51,696 nucleotides of DNA from contig JAGCOW010000005.1 in NCBI GenBank assembly GCA_017642535.1, positions 1 through 51,696 on the forward strand. The letters run 5' to 3'. The translations under genes and the position numbers were made by a program. Source of the DNA: Bacteroidales bacterium. Lineage in GTDB: Bacteria > Bacteroidota > Bacteroidia > Bacteroidales > UBA1715. Below, piece by piece: positions 1 through 8,669 of the stretch (position 1 is the first letter of the stretch; every line of letters starts with the position of its first letter). Below the pieces are notes generated by a model. It had not been told where the DNA came from, made no database searches, and saw only the letters and a program-made list of their open reading frames with translations.

Positions 1-1177
1 AGAAGGCGGCTCGGCAACTGGCGAACCTGCTATAACTCCGTCACGTGAAGGTTACACATTTACAGGTTGGGATAAATCATTGACAAATATTATGGAAGCG
101 ACAGCGTTCACAGCCCAATATGTTCAAAATGTAATCTACTATACCGTGTCTTATCAAGATTGGGACGGCACGCCGCTTGGCGAAGAACAAGTTGAAGAAG
201 GTGGCTCGGCAACTGGTGAACCTACTACAATTCCGTCACGGAATGGGTACACATTCTCTGGTTGGCAATCGTCGTCGGCACGAACTCTTGTTGCCGATTG
301 CGAGAAAGGTAATACCACTACGCTTGGAGGTTCTTGGTTTAAATATATGGGCAAAGGAACCGCATCGTATTCAATGGTTAGTGATGGAGCAAATGCTACC
401 ACTCATTCGGCAAAATTTGAGTTCAGTGGCGTAGAGGATTATGCTGGAATGGGTTGCTCTTTGAATAAAAATGACAAAGCAGTTGATTTAAGCGGTTCCA
501 CAGGATTCACATTCTATCATAAAGGAGATGAGGTAATTGTTGAAATAGGTACGGAACGCGTAACTGATTACAGTTATCATATTTACCGAGTGCCAAGTCA
601 CGATGATTGGACTCCTGTAACCGTAAATTGGACTGATATATCTGGCCCCGGATGGGGATTGGGTGACAGGCTCAACTTCAATAAAGAAAAACTTTATACG
701 GGATTAATAAAATTCCAATGGAAAGGTACTACTGCGTCTGGTACATTCTGGATTGATGAGGTTTCTATAAACGGTATAGACTTGTCAGGAACATCGTCAC
801 CACTTGCCAACATTAAAGAGAATACAACTCTTACCGCTCAATACACCAAAAATGTGGTATATTACACCGTCACTTATCGCGATTGGGATGGCAGTGACCT
901 CGGAACAGAGCAAGTTAAGGAAGGAGAAAACGCCCGTGGCTTGTCACCAAATCCAAGTCGTGATGGTTATACATTTACTGGTTGGAGTAAGAGTATAAAA
1001 AACATAACGGCAGATTTGATTGTTGTGGCACAATATCAGCAAAATGTGGGTATTCCGTCACTTGACAACGTTGACGAACTCCAAAAGCCACTAAAAGTAT
1101 TCAAAGATGGCAAAATATACATTCTTCTTCCTAATGGACGCAAAATCAGCGTAAAAGGAACGGAGATTAAGGAATAA
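1..1177 (+). CDS. InlB/Listeria-Bacteroides repeat surface protein, 3' part (5' end outside window)
   Basis: The frame is open from the first complete codon at base 2 to the TAA at 1175-1177, so this is the C-terminal part of a longer protein. It shows three copies of the InlB B-repeat (Listeria-Bacteroides repeat): blocks like YYTVSYQDWDG, then GYTFTGW, then TLTAQY. The second repeat is split. After GYTFSGW (about 252-266) comes a module of about 160 residues (about 296-778), and the repeat resumes with LANIKENTTLTAQY. The module is clearly similar to one in the GH8 enzyme at 9281-12016 (shared SGSTGF, FYHKGD, FQWK, IDEV), so a carbohydrate-binding role (CBM11/CIA30-like) is likely. The end contains FKDGKIYILLPNGRK, a terminal pattern common in Bacteroidota surface proteins. 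Function is probably adhesion or polysaccharide binding at the cell surface; the N-terminal domain is unknown. Confidence 0.85.
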   Translation, partial: EGGSATGEPAITPSREGYTFTGWDKSLTNIMEATAFTAQYVQNVIYYTVSYQDWDGTPLGEEQVEEGGSATGEPTTIPSRNGYTFSGWQSSSARTLVADCEKGNTTTLGGSWFKYMGKGTASYSMVSDGANATTHSAKFEFSGVEDYAGMGCSLNKNDKAVDLSGSTGFTFYHKGDEVIVEIGTERVTDYSYHIYRVPSHDDWTPVTVNWTDISGPGWGLGDRLNFNKEKLYTGLIKFQWKGTTASGTFWIDEVSINGIDLSGTSSPLANIKENTTLTAQYTKNVVYYTVTYRDWDGSDLGTEQVKEGENARGLSPNPSRDGYTFTGWSKSIKNITADLIVVAQYQQNVGIPSLDNVDELQKPLKVFKDGKIYILLPNGRKISVKGTEIKE

Positions 1178-1188
1178 TATCATTTATG

Positions 1189-1217
1189 GTAGAGACGTCA
1201 CAATGTGGCGTCTCTAC
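1189..1217. repeat. REP-like palindrome, type A
   Basis: Arms GTAGAGACG and CGTCTCTAC flank an 11-base centre TCACAATGTGG. All positions pair except one T/G position, which would be a wobble pair if the plus strand folds. It lies in the 101-base gap between the convergent InlB-repeat gene and gltX, where it could also help stop transcription. Confidence 0.9.
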
Positions 1218-1278
1218 ATTTTTACATTCAAATCGTTAAACAGATTTTCCCCTTTGGTCGATGACGAAGGGAAATTTC

Positions 1279-2814
1279 TTATTCCTCTACCGAAATGGTT
1301 ACCAACGCTTTACGAACGCGTTTCAAGGTTTCTTCCTTGCCAATCATTTCAAAAATGTCGAACAGGTGGGCTCCCATACAGGCGCCAACCACAGCCAAGC
1401 GAAGGCAGTTGCAGATTTGTCCCACGTTGTATTCATTCTTTGCAATGAAAGCCATTGTTTTTTCTTCCAACACTTTAGACGTGTAGTCAGTCTCGTTTTC
1501 CAAAAATTCCAATGTCGCCTGAATTTTCTCAGCAGCATTGTCTTTCCAACGTTTTTTCACGTCTTTCGGTTCGTACGATTGAGGTGCTTCGAAGAAATAA
1601 TAACCGTTTGTCCACAAATCTTGCACAAACACGGCACGCTCCTTAATCATATCGCATACACGAACAACGTAATCCGTTGATGCTGAGATGTTTTTCTCTT
1701 TTAAAATTGGCATAAACATTTCCGCCAATTTGCTTGACGAAGTACGATGGAGCCATTGCTGGTTGAACCATTTTGTTTTTTCCGGATCGAAGCGTGAGCC
1801 AGATTTTCCCACACGTTCAAGCGAGAATGCCTGAATAAGTTCGACCATCGAAAAAATTTCTTGTTCCGTTCCTGGATTCCATCCAAGCAAAGCAAGCATA
1901 TTAACAAATGCTTCCGGCAAATAGCCGTTTTCGCGATATCCTTGTGCAGTTTCGCCGTCGTCGCCTACCCAAAAGAGTGGGAATACAGGGAATCCGAGTT
2001 TGTCGCCGTCGCGTTTGCTTAATTTTCCTTGTCCTTGCGGTTTCAAAATCAATGGAAGGTGTGCAAATTTAGGCATTACGTCTTCCCAACCAAACGCACG
2101 ATACAAAAGCACGTGCAATGGCATAGACGAAAGCCATTCCTCGCCACGAATCACGTGAGTAATTTTCATCAAATAGTCGTCAACCACGTTTGCCAAATGG
2201 TAGGTCGGCATTCCGTCTGATTTATACAATACCTTGTCATCAAGTTCGTCTGTGTTGAAATGTACTTCCTTACGAATTTCGTCATACAAATCAACGTTCT
2301 GATTTTCAGGCATTTTGAAACGAATCACAAAATGTTCTCCCGAGTTCAAGCGTTTTTCAACTTCTTCTTTTGAAAGCGTCAGCGAGTTACACAATTCCAT
2401 ACGTGTTTTGTGATTATACACGAACGGTTTTTTCTCTTGTTCGCCTTTGGTACGCAAGGCAGCCAGTTCTTCGGGGGTGTCGAATGCAAAATATGCGTTT
2501 CCTGATTCAATCAACTGATACGCATATTGTTTATACAACGGTTTGCGGTCGCTCTGACGGTATGGACCGTAAGGGCCTTCGGGCGTAACGCCGATACCTT
2601 CGTCAACTTTTATTCCGCACCATTTCAACGATTCAACAATATATGCCTCGGCATTTTTCACAAAACGAGTCTGGTCGGTATCTTCGATACGCAACAAGAA
2701 ATCGCCGCCATTTTTCTTTGCGAACAAATAATTGAACAATGCCGTACGAACGCCTCCCATATGAAGCGGTCCCGTTGGACTTGGTGCAAAACGCACACGA
2801 ACTTTTCTTTCCAT
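1279..2814 (-). CDS. gltX: Glutamyl-tRNA synthetase
   Basis: Class I aminoacyl-tRNA synthetase that charges tRNA-Glu in the cytoplasm. The HIGH-type motif is HMGG at residues 18-21 within RFAPSPTGPLHMGG; the second ATP-binding motif is KLSKR at residues 264-268. The length of 511 residues fits the bacterial family. The C-terminal third (about 330-511) is the helical anticodon-binding part. The start at 2814 lies about 20 bases downstream of a promoter motif (2833-2840) and follows an A-rich leader. It appears to be transcribed alone, with a terminator for the preceding gene just upstream at 2903-2936. Whether it also charges tRNA-Gln (non-discriminating form) cannot be read here. Confidence 0.97.
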   Translation of the reverse strand: MERKVRVRFAPSPTGPLHMGGVRTALFNYLFAKKNGGDFLLRIEDTDQTRFVKNAEAYIVESLKWCGIKVDEGIGVTPEGPYGPYRQSDRKPLYKQYAYQLIESGNAYFAFDTPEELAALRTKGEQEKKPFVYNHKTRMELCNSLTLSKEEVEKRLNSGEHFVIRFKMPENQNVDLYDEIRKEVHFNTDELDDKVLYKSDGMPTYHLANVVDDYLMKITHVIRGEEWLSSMPLHVLLYRAFGWEDVMPKFAHLPLILKPQGQGKLSKRDGDKLGFPVFPLFWVGDDGETAQGYRENGYLPEAFVNMLALLGWNPGTEQEIFSMVELIQAFSLERVGKSGSRFDPEKTKWFNQQWLHRTSSSKLAEMFMPILKEKNISASTDYVVRVCDMIKERAVFVQDLWTNGYYFFEAPQSYEPKDVKKRWKDNAAEKIQATLEFLENETDYTSKVLEEKTMAFIAKNEYNVGQICNCLRLAVVGACMGAHLFDIFEMIGKEETLKRVRKALVTISVEE

Positions 2815-2832
2815 GTTTCAAAAAATTATTTG

Positions 2833-2840
2833 CAAAGATA
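2833..2840 (-). promoter_or_regulatory. Promoter -7 motif of gltX
   Basis: On the minus strand this reads TATCTTTG followed by C, matching the Bacteroidota TAnnTTTG element, 18 bases upstream of the gltX ATG. No clear TTG was found at the -33 distance. Confidence 0.6.
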
Positions 2841-2902
2841 ACGGAATTTGAGAATTAAACGGTAAGAGAATGTGGTTTTGTAAAAATAGGAGTCCATATA
2901 CT

Positions 2903-2936
2903 AAAAAAGGGAGTATGACACGTCACACTCCCTTTT
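2903..2936 (-). terminator. Rho-independent terminator of the FadL-like gene
   Basis: The arms AAAAGGGAGT and ACTCCCTTTT form a strong stem. On the minus strand it is followed by a run of T, and it begins 17 bases past the stop of the FadL-like gene. Confidence 0.85.
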
Positions 2937-2953
2937 CATGTCGATTTTTATTA

Positions 2954-4318
2954 TTAAAATGCGTAACTAAGACCTACTGTGAACAATTTGTTGTTTCGAG
3001 CAAATGTTTCCGTATGAGAAATTCCACTCGTAGCGTCGGTTGAGGTTTTTTCATCTTCGTCATAAGAAACGAACATAAAACCAAAGTCAACTTTCAGCTT
3101 CTGTGTAAATTTGAATTGGCCACCAAAACCAACTGCGTTCGAACTTAGGGCATAATCCATATCCGACTGGAAGTTAGGTGATGAACCAGAAATACTTCTG
3201 CAATAACCGGTACTCAAGGTCAAGATTGGAAGAAGGTCGTATTCCAAACCTAATGCTATGTCCATAGTATTGCCGTCCATTAAATCTTCACGGCCTTCCC
3301 AGTTGCTTTGTTTGTCGAAATAATATGTGTACGACAATTGTGTGTGGAATTTGTCACTAACATTGTAACCCACACCCAACGATAAGATGGCTGGTATGTC
3401 TTTGTGGAAAGACGAGTCGTCGGTAAACATTCCCGTATCGTCTTTTTTCGTGTCATTTGTTAATTCCATATTTGTCTTGAATTCATATTTCAAGCCAATA
3501 TTTAATTTGTCTATGGGTTTGAAATCAAAACCAAGAATGGGCGCTACGCCAAAACCGGTCTGGACTGCATCAACCTCTTTGTCAGCAACTGCATCAGCTT
3601 GGGCTGTCTTGCCTATAGCCGTGAAAAATTGCTGTGCAGAGATAAACGTGCTGCCATCCAATCCCATAGTAGGATTGATTGCCGACATATCAGGATTGAT
3701 TTGTATGTTTTTGATAGAACCTTGATACGTGTTACGTTGGTATATAAAACGTGCGCCAAGACTTGCAGCCAATTTCCCACCAAGCAATGAATATGCCGCA
3801 CCTAACTGACCTCCATATAAGATGGAACCACCTTCAAAAGAAATGTCTGCTTTATATGCTGTTGTTTTTATTCCACCAGCAGTCAAAGAACCTGGAAGCA
3901 ACGAAATGGCACGTTCAAAAGATGCCAATCCGTTATCATACGTAGCACTACCACCACCACCATTAGGACCAAATCCAAATGATATTGCAAGATTGTTTTT
4001 CTTCCAAGTTGTGTGCAAAGTTGGATATGCAGGAACGAAAATTCTTCCTTCATATTTATTACGATTTAACGTTGGGAAATCGTCAGTCGTTGTACGTTTT
4101 TGCATGCAAATCTGATGTCCGTATGAGATGTGGAATCCATCATCAAAAAAAGCGGTTGCCGCAGGGTTAAAATACACTGCGTCATCGTCAAGCGATGCAG
4201 AACGAGAAGCCATTCGTACGAATTGAGCACTTTGATTAGTGTTTGTGATTACTCCACCTGCTAAGGCAGAAAAGCCAACAAAAATTAATGTGGCAACGGA
4301 AATAAGTTTTTTCTTCAT
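2954..4318 (-). CDS. FadL/OmpP1/TodX-family outer membrane transport protein
   Basis: Outer membrane beta-barrel of the long-chain fatty acid / aromatic hydrocarbon porin family, expected to take up hydrophobic compounds. I chose the ATG at 4318 (454 residues), because it begins a normal signal peptide, MKKKLISVATLIFVGFSALA, cut after Ala about residue 20. A longer frame to 4387 would put 23 non-signal residues in front. After cleavage come the family features: an N-terminal segment with ASRSASLDDDAVYFNPAATAFF (the NPA motif), many alternating strands rich in Gly, Tyr and aromatic residues, and a terminal GLSYAF ending in Phe as in most outer membrane barrels. Single gene with its own terminator; the substrate is unknown. 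Confidence 0.88.
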   Translation of the reverse strand: MKKKLISVATLIFVGFSALAGGVITNTNQSAQFVRMASRSASLDDDAVYFNPAATAFFDDGFHISYGHQICMQKRTTTDDFPTLNRNKYEGRIFVPAYPTLHTTWKKNNLAISFGFGPNGGGGSATYDNGLASFERAISLLPGSLTAGGIKTTAYKADISFEGGSILYGGQLGAAYSLLGGKLAASLGARFIYQRNTYQGSIKNIQINPDMSAINPTMGLDGSTFISAQQFFTAIGKTAQADAVADKEVDAVQTGFGVAPILGFDFKPIDKLNIGLKYEFKTNMELTNDTKKDDTGMFTDDSSFHKDIPAILSLGVGYNVSDKFHTQLSYTYYFDKQSNWEGREDLMDGNTMDIALGLEYDLLPILTLSTGYCRSISGSSPNFQSDMDYALSSNAVGFGGQFKFTQKLKVDFGFMFVSYDEDEKTSTDATSGISHTETFARNNKLFTVGLSYAF

Positions 4319-4689
4319 AAATAAAATTTTAATGTTTTCAATTTTTTTTGCGAAATGCAAATTTCCTATTTCGCTTGTCGAGTGCAAAAATCAGACGAAA
4401 ATCACGTCGAACAAAAAAAAAGGGATTTTTAACCGTCTCAATACGTGAAAAAAAGGAATTTGGGGTAAAAAAACTCAAATTTTGGGGTGAAACGGCTATT
4501 TTTTCGGAAAAGAGAATGTGATTATGTATTGACAGTTGTTTATTTCAGTAGCTTTTTTTATGGGAAAGGACGTCAAAAAATCAGAATATCGTCTTTTTTT
4601 GAACGTCCAGATAAAAAAGAATGCAGTTCGTATTTAAAAGATTTGTTCCCACAAAATATTTTTTTATCTTCACAAAAAATTTTATTCTT
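4319..4689. other. Divergent intergenic region between the FadL-like gene and the lichenase gene
   Basis: 371 bases of A/T-rich DNA holding both promoters. No gene or RNA was recognised. It contains two copies of an AATTTGGGGT-like block (about 4457-4466 and 4477-4488, the second with one extra T) and an imperfect inverted repeat at 4568-4607, listed separately. A clean TAnnTTTG element for either gene could not be assigned. Confidence 0.6.
4568..4607. promoter_or_regulatory. Imperfect inverted repeat upstream of the lichenase gene
   Basis: The left arm GGACGTCAAAAAA (4568-4580) pairs with the right arm TTTTTTGAACGTCC (4594-4607) with one extra base, around a 13-base spacer. It ends 82 bases before the lichenase ATG. 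It could be an operator or a leader hairpin; there is no direct evidence for either. Confidence 0.4.
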
Positions 4690-5916
4690 ATGAAAAAGAT
4701 TGTTTTGTTTGGCTTTTTTGCGGCCATTTCTTTATTGGTGGTAAGTTGTAAGGAGAAAGGAAAAGAAGATGCTCCTACGCCATTGTATTATGTTGCTTTT
4801 GATTTACAAGAGAAAGGAACTGCCATTGATACGATATATGTAGAGGAAGGATCTGTTATTGTTGAACCATCGGTACCGACCGAAGAGCATTATGTTTTTG
4901 GTGGTTGGTACAAAGATGCCGAAGCCACGCTTCCGTGGGATTTCAACACCGACAAAGTGACTGCAAATACGACTCTTTATGCTAAATGGGGCGTTGAACA
5001 ACATTGTTGTATTGCTGTTTTTAGAACGCAACTTTCTGACGTAAAGATAAAAAACGATACGATTGATTATAATTCTCTTGTTACTCGTCCTACTGACCCC
5101 GAAAGCGACGAATACATTTTCCAAGGATGGTACACCGACAAGAATTATACTAAATTATGGGATTTTGAGAACGACCATGTTACTCAAAAATACAATTACC
5201 TTTATGCAAAATGGACCCCAAAATACTATTATTACGGAGCAGAACTTTATTCTCAAGAATCTTTCAAATATGGTCGTTTTGAGGCAAAAATGAAGATGGC
5301 TTTCGCTCCGGGATGTGTAAGTTCGATGTTCCTATATTACAATAATTCAGACAAAGGAGGCAATTATATTTGGAACGAGATTGACATAGAAATTCTTGGG
5401 AAAGATGAAAACGGATTCCAGTCCAATATCATTACTGGAAAAGCGGGAGCACAAGTTACAAGTGAAAAAATGCACAAAACGACAACGCCACCTAACAGCG
5501 AGTATCACACGTATGTGATTGAGTGGACTCCCGACTACGTTTCATGGGCAGTTGACGGAACAGAATTGCGTAGGACCGAAGCAGGTGCGACAAAACAACA
5601 AATTGAAGCGATGAATGGAGAGGAAAAACAAAGTCTGCGTTTCAATTTGTGGATACCGAATACCAACTTGGATTGGGTAGGGGAATTTAAGAGCAAGAAT
5701 CTTCCTGTCATGCAATATATTGACTATGTAAAGGTGTATGACTACAACACTGATACACAAGAATTTACTGAACGTTGGACTGACGATTTCGATTCTTTCA
5801 ACGCTTCTCGTTGGAGTAAAGGCGATTGGAGAATGGACCAATCGTACGAAAAGAAAGACAACGTCACGGTAGAAGACGGAAATCTTGTTCTTCATTTAAC
5901 AAAAGTAGAAAGATAA
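4690..5916 (+). CDS. Circularly permuted GH16 lichenase (1,3-1,4-beta-glucanase), lipoprotein with two InlB-type repeats
   Basis: Predicted to hydrolyse mixed-linkage 1,3-1,4-beta-glucans at the cell surface. The ATG at 4690 starts a lipoprotein signal with lipobox LVVSC (Cys20); a longer frame from 4621 lacks a sensible signal. Two Listeria-Bacteroides-type repeats follow (about 30-105 and 108-175), each with a GGWY/QGWY motif and ending LYAKW. The catalytic domain starts at GAELYSQESFKYGRFEAKMKM and carries NEIDIE (Glu230, Asp232, Glu234), the GH16 catalytic triad. The segment WTDDFDSFNASRW with DGNLVLHL, normally N-terminal in GH16, sits at the very C-terminus. This order is the natural circular permutation known from the Fibrobacter succinogenes lichenase, whose sequence it resembles closely (for example GFQSNIITGKAGAQ). 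The next gene follows after 7 bases. Confidence 0.93.
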   Translation: MKKIVLFGFFAAISLLVVSCKEKGKEDAPTPLYYVAFDLQEKGTAIDTIYVEEGSVIVEPSVPTEEHYVFGGWYKDAEATLPWDFNTDKVTANTTLYAKWGVEQHCCIAVFRTQLSDVKIKNDTIDYNSLVTRPTDPESDEYIFQGWYTDKNYTKLWDFENDHVTQKYNYLYAKWTPKYYYYGAELYSQESFKYGRFEAKMKMAFAPGCVSSMFLYYNNSDKGGNYIWNEIDIEILGKDENGFQSNIITGKAGAQVTSEKMHKTTTPPNSEYHTYVIEWTPDYVSWAVDGTELRRTEAGATKQQIEAMNGEEKQSLRFNLWIPNTNLDWVGEFKSKNLPVMQYIDYVKVYDYNTDTQEFTERWTDDFDSFNASRWSKGDWRMDQSYEKKDNVTVEDGNLVLHLTKVER

Positions 5917-5923
5917 TCCCACT

Positions 5924-6823
5924 ATGGATTCCGAAGAGCAGCGCGAACAGAAAATCGTGAAAGTGACTTTGGTCGGCTTTGTCGCCAATTTCTTTTTGTC
6001 AATCGGGAAATTTGTCGCTGGAATAATCGGCAATAGTGGTGCTATGATTGCCGATGCCGTTCATTCCATTTCCGACTTTGTGACTGATATCATCGTGCTT
6101 TTTTTCGTGAAAATTTCATCAAAACCCAAAGATGAATGTCACGATTATGGTCATGGGAAATATGAAACCTTGGCGACGGTCATCATAGGTTTGTTGCTTG
6201 CCGTGGTCGGCATAGAAATATTTATTTCGAGCATAAAGACCATAGTTGCCTATATTCGTGGCGAACAAATTGCCCAGCCGGAACTCATTGCCTTGCTTGC
6301 TGCTGCAATATCTATTTTGGTAAAAGAAGCGTTGTTTCAATATACAAAATTTGTGGGGAAAAGTGTCAATTCCTCGGTGGTAGTGGCGAATGCGTGGCAT
6401 CATCGTTCCGACGCTCTTTCGTCAATAGGAACGTTGATAGGAATTGGCGGTGCGTACTTTTTAGGAGAGAAATGGGCTGTTTTAGACCCTATTGCCGCCA
6501 TTTTTGTATCTATTCTGATTTGCAAAGTGGCATACGACTTATTCATTCCTGGAATACAAGAACTCTTGGAACGCTCGCTACCAAAGGAAACCGAAGATGA
6601 AATCTTGAAAATCGTTTGTCAGGACCCGCTCATCAGCAATCCGCATAATCTAAAAACAAGAAAAATCGGTGCCAATATCGCCATTGAGATTCACGTAAGA
6701 ATTCCTGCCGAAACCACCGTAGCCGTCGCTCACGACAAAACCGACGAGATTGAACGCAATCTTCGGAACGTGTATGGTGAAAAAACACAAGTGATTATTC
6801 ACGTGGAGCCACGCAAAGAGTAG
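5924..6823 (+). CDS. Cation diffusion facilitator family transporter
   Basis: Inner-membrane proton-coupled exporter of divalent metals (Zn, Fe, Mn or Co; the substrate cannot be told). The 299 residues fit the family: about six membrane segments up to residue 210, then a cytoplasmic ferredoxin-like domain (about 215-299). Metal-site motifs are HxxxD in DAVHSISD (His47, Asp51) and HxxxD in NAWHHRSDALSS in helix 5; HGKYE follows helix 2. It begins 7 bases after the lichenase stop and probably shares its transcript, although no functional link is evident. The convergent lgt gene ends 4 bases downstream. Confidence 0.93.
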   Translation: MDSEEQREQKIVKVTLVGFVANFFLSIGKFVAGIIGNSGAMIADAVHSISDFVTDIIVLFFVKISSKPKDECHDYGHGKYETLATVIIGLLLAVVGIEIFISSIKTIVAYIRGEQIAQPELIALLAAAISILVKEALFQYTKFVGKSVNSSVVVANAWHHRSDALSSIGTLIGIGGAYFLGEKWAVLDPIAAIFVSILICKVAYDLFIPGIQELLERSLPKETEDEILKIVCQDPLISNPHNLKTRKIGANIAIEIHVRIPAETTVAVAHDKTDEIERNLRNVYGEKTQVIIHVEPRKE

Positions 6824-6827
6824 TTAA

Positions 6828-7646
6828 TCATTTGCTTCTTTGCAAACTTTTTATCAATGCTATTCCTCCCCAAATAATGAACGGCAGACTGAGAATTTGT
6901 CCCATATTGAGCAGTAATCCTTGCTCAAAGGCAACTTGTGGCATTTTGAGGAATTCTATCATAAATCGACCGCCAAAAACCCATACGCCAAACATTCCAA
7001 TAATAAAGGTATCGGAAATGGGCTTATCGTTTCGTAGCCGTTTCCAGCAATACAGCATATAAATCACGAATAACGAAAAGTAACAAATCATTTCGTAAAT
7101 CTGTGTCGGATGACGCGGTACGGCTTGTTCAAGTCCACGCATGACTTCAGGACTACTTTCAAAAATAAATCCCCAAGGGAGTGAGGTCGGCTCGCCATAA
7201 ATTTCGGAATTCATAAGATTTCCCCAGCGAAAAAACACGCCTGCAAGCGGGATGACCATAAGCGCACGCGCAAGATTTTTTGAGAAAGGGTGTTCTTTCG
7301 AGGAAACACACAACAGTGCGATTATAACGCCCAAAGCTCCGCCGTGGCTTGCCATTCCACCTTCCCAAATATGCAAGAGTTTGACGGGATTGCTTAAAAA
7401 GTACGATGGTTCGTAAAATAGGCAATGACCTAATCTTGCACCAAGCACGCCACCAAGCACGCACGCAATGGCAAGTTTGTTTATGTGACGTTCGGGAAGT
7501 TGTTCTTTTCTACAAATGAAATACGCTATGTAGTATGCAAAAACGAACCCCAAGGCAAACAAAACCCCGTACCAGCGAATCGCATACGTGTCGGAAAACC
7601 GATACACGTAGGGAGAAACGTTCCAAATTACGGAAAGCAGATTCAT
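6828..7646 (-). CDS. lgt: Prolipoprotein diacylglyceryl transferase, second copy
   Basis: Transfers diacylglycerol from phosphatidylglycerol to the lipobox cysteine of prolipoproteins in the inner membrane. The 272 residues match the usual family size. Family landmarks: RLGHCLFYEPSYFLS, GGMASHGGALG, the Lgt signature GNLMNSEIYG and HPTQIYE. Its ATG overlaps the stop of the upstream lgt paralog by 4 bases (ATGA), so the two are translationally coupled. It is about as well conserved in the core motifs as its neighbour, so neither looks decayed. Confidence 0.95.
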   Translation of the reverse strand: MNLLSVIWNVSPYVYRFSDTYAIRWYGVLFALGFVFAYYIAYFICRKEQLPERHINKLAIACVLGGVLGARLGHCLFYEPSYFLSNPVKLLHIWEGGMASHGGALGVIIALLCVSSKEHPFSKNLARALMVIPLAGVFFRWGNLMNSEIYGEPTSLPWGFIFESSPEVMRGLEQAVPRHPTQIYEMICYFSLFVIYMLYCWKRLRNDKPISDTFIIGMFGVWVFGGRFMIEFLKMPQVAFEQGLLLNMGQILSLPFIIWGGIALIKSLQRSK

Positions 7647-8665
7647 TGTTCAGGTTGATTTGCCTTGCGTTTTTCGCGAATTGCCATTACGACAAAGAAA
7701 ATGCCACACAAAATAAACGGCACGCTGAGCCATTGTCCCATATCGAGTGACATATCTTCCTCAAAATCAACTTGTTTGTTCTTAATGAACTCAAAACAGA
7801 ATCGAGTCGCAAAAATCATCAAAAACGTGATAGCCAAAATCACATAGGTGGAAATCGGCTTGTTATGTTTTGCCCGAAGCTGGTAATATGCTATGAGGAT
7901 TCCTCCCGTTGTCAGGTAGGTGAGAGCTTCGTAAATTTGCGTTGGATGGTTGGTCGTAAGCAGATTTGCTTGCACGCATGCGTCAATCAACGTGTTGACT
8001 TGATTTTGTTCTAAGAAATTGTATTTCAATAAAATATCACGCAAACTCTCGAACGACACCGCCGTATCGGGCAAGCAATTCGACAAAAATGCCTGTAACG
8101 CCTGTGTGGAATCAGTTGCTACAAGACCAGCTTGTGCCATTATGTTGGTAAGTTCCGACGCATTTGTCTGAATCACGGCATCGCGGACGAACACGAATCC
8201 CCACGGAAGCGAGGTTGCAATACCATAAATTTCGGAATTCATAAGATTTCCCATTCTTACGAAAAATGCCGTTATGGGAATAACCACGGCAGCTCGCGAC
8301 ATTACCCACAAGAAAGGTCGTCCCACTTTTCGTGAAAACCACCAAAATGCTAACGCAAGTCCTATTGCTCCTCCGTGGCTTGCCAAACCGCCTTCCCAAA
8401 CATATAAGATTCGTATTGGGTCGGCAAGATAGACCGATGGCTCGTAAAATAGGCAATGTCCCAATCGCAAGCCAATCAATAGGAAGAAAAATGTGGTAAA
8501 CGTCAGATTATCAGCATCGTTTGTGGTGAGTTGCTCGCGAACGAAAATTTTTCGCAGACACCAGTACGACAAGAAAAAGCCAATGGCAAAAAACAATCCA
8601 TACCAACGAACATGAAATCCGCTGATGATTTCAGGATTGACGTTCCAAATAATGTAGTTGAGCAT
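7643..8665 (-). CDS. lgt: Prolipoprotein diacylglyceryl transferase, first copy with a large insert
   Basis: A paralog of the following gene with the same landmarks (RLGHCLFYEPSVYLA, GGLASHGGAIGLA, GNLMNSEIYG, HPTQIYEALTY). At 340 residues it is about 60-70 longer than typical Lgt. The extra residues lie between PWGFVFVRD and HPTQIYE, a helical stretch beginning AVIQTNASELTN, at the position of a non-cytoplasmic loop. It follows siaC by 4 bases and overlaps the second lgt by 4 bases, making a three-gene operon. Both copies may be active, or one may prefer a subset of the many lipoproteins; this cannot be decided from sequence. Confidence 0.93.
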   Translation of the reverse strand: MLNYIIWNVNPEIISGFHVRWYGLFFAIGFFLSYWCLRKIFVREQLTTNDADNLTFTTFFFLLIGLRLGHCLFYEPSVYLADPIRILYVWEGGLASHGGAIGLALAFWWFSRKVGRPFLWVMSRAAVVIPITAFFVRMGNLMNSEIYGIATSLPWGFVFVRDAVIQTNASELTNIMAQAGLVATDSTQALQAFLSNCLPDTAVSFESLRDILLKYNFLEQNQVNTLIDACVQANLLTTNHPTQIYEALTYLTTGGILIAYYQLRAKHNKPISTYVILAITFLMIFATRFCFEFIKNKQVDFEEDMSLDMGQWLSVPFILCGIFFVVMAIREKRKANQPEQ

Positions 8666-8669
8666 GAAA

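Noticed and set aside
1203..1680. Open frames on the plus strand opposite the end of gltX
   Set aside because: They mirror the conserved gltX C-terminus and show no protein family.
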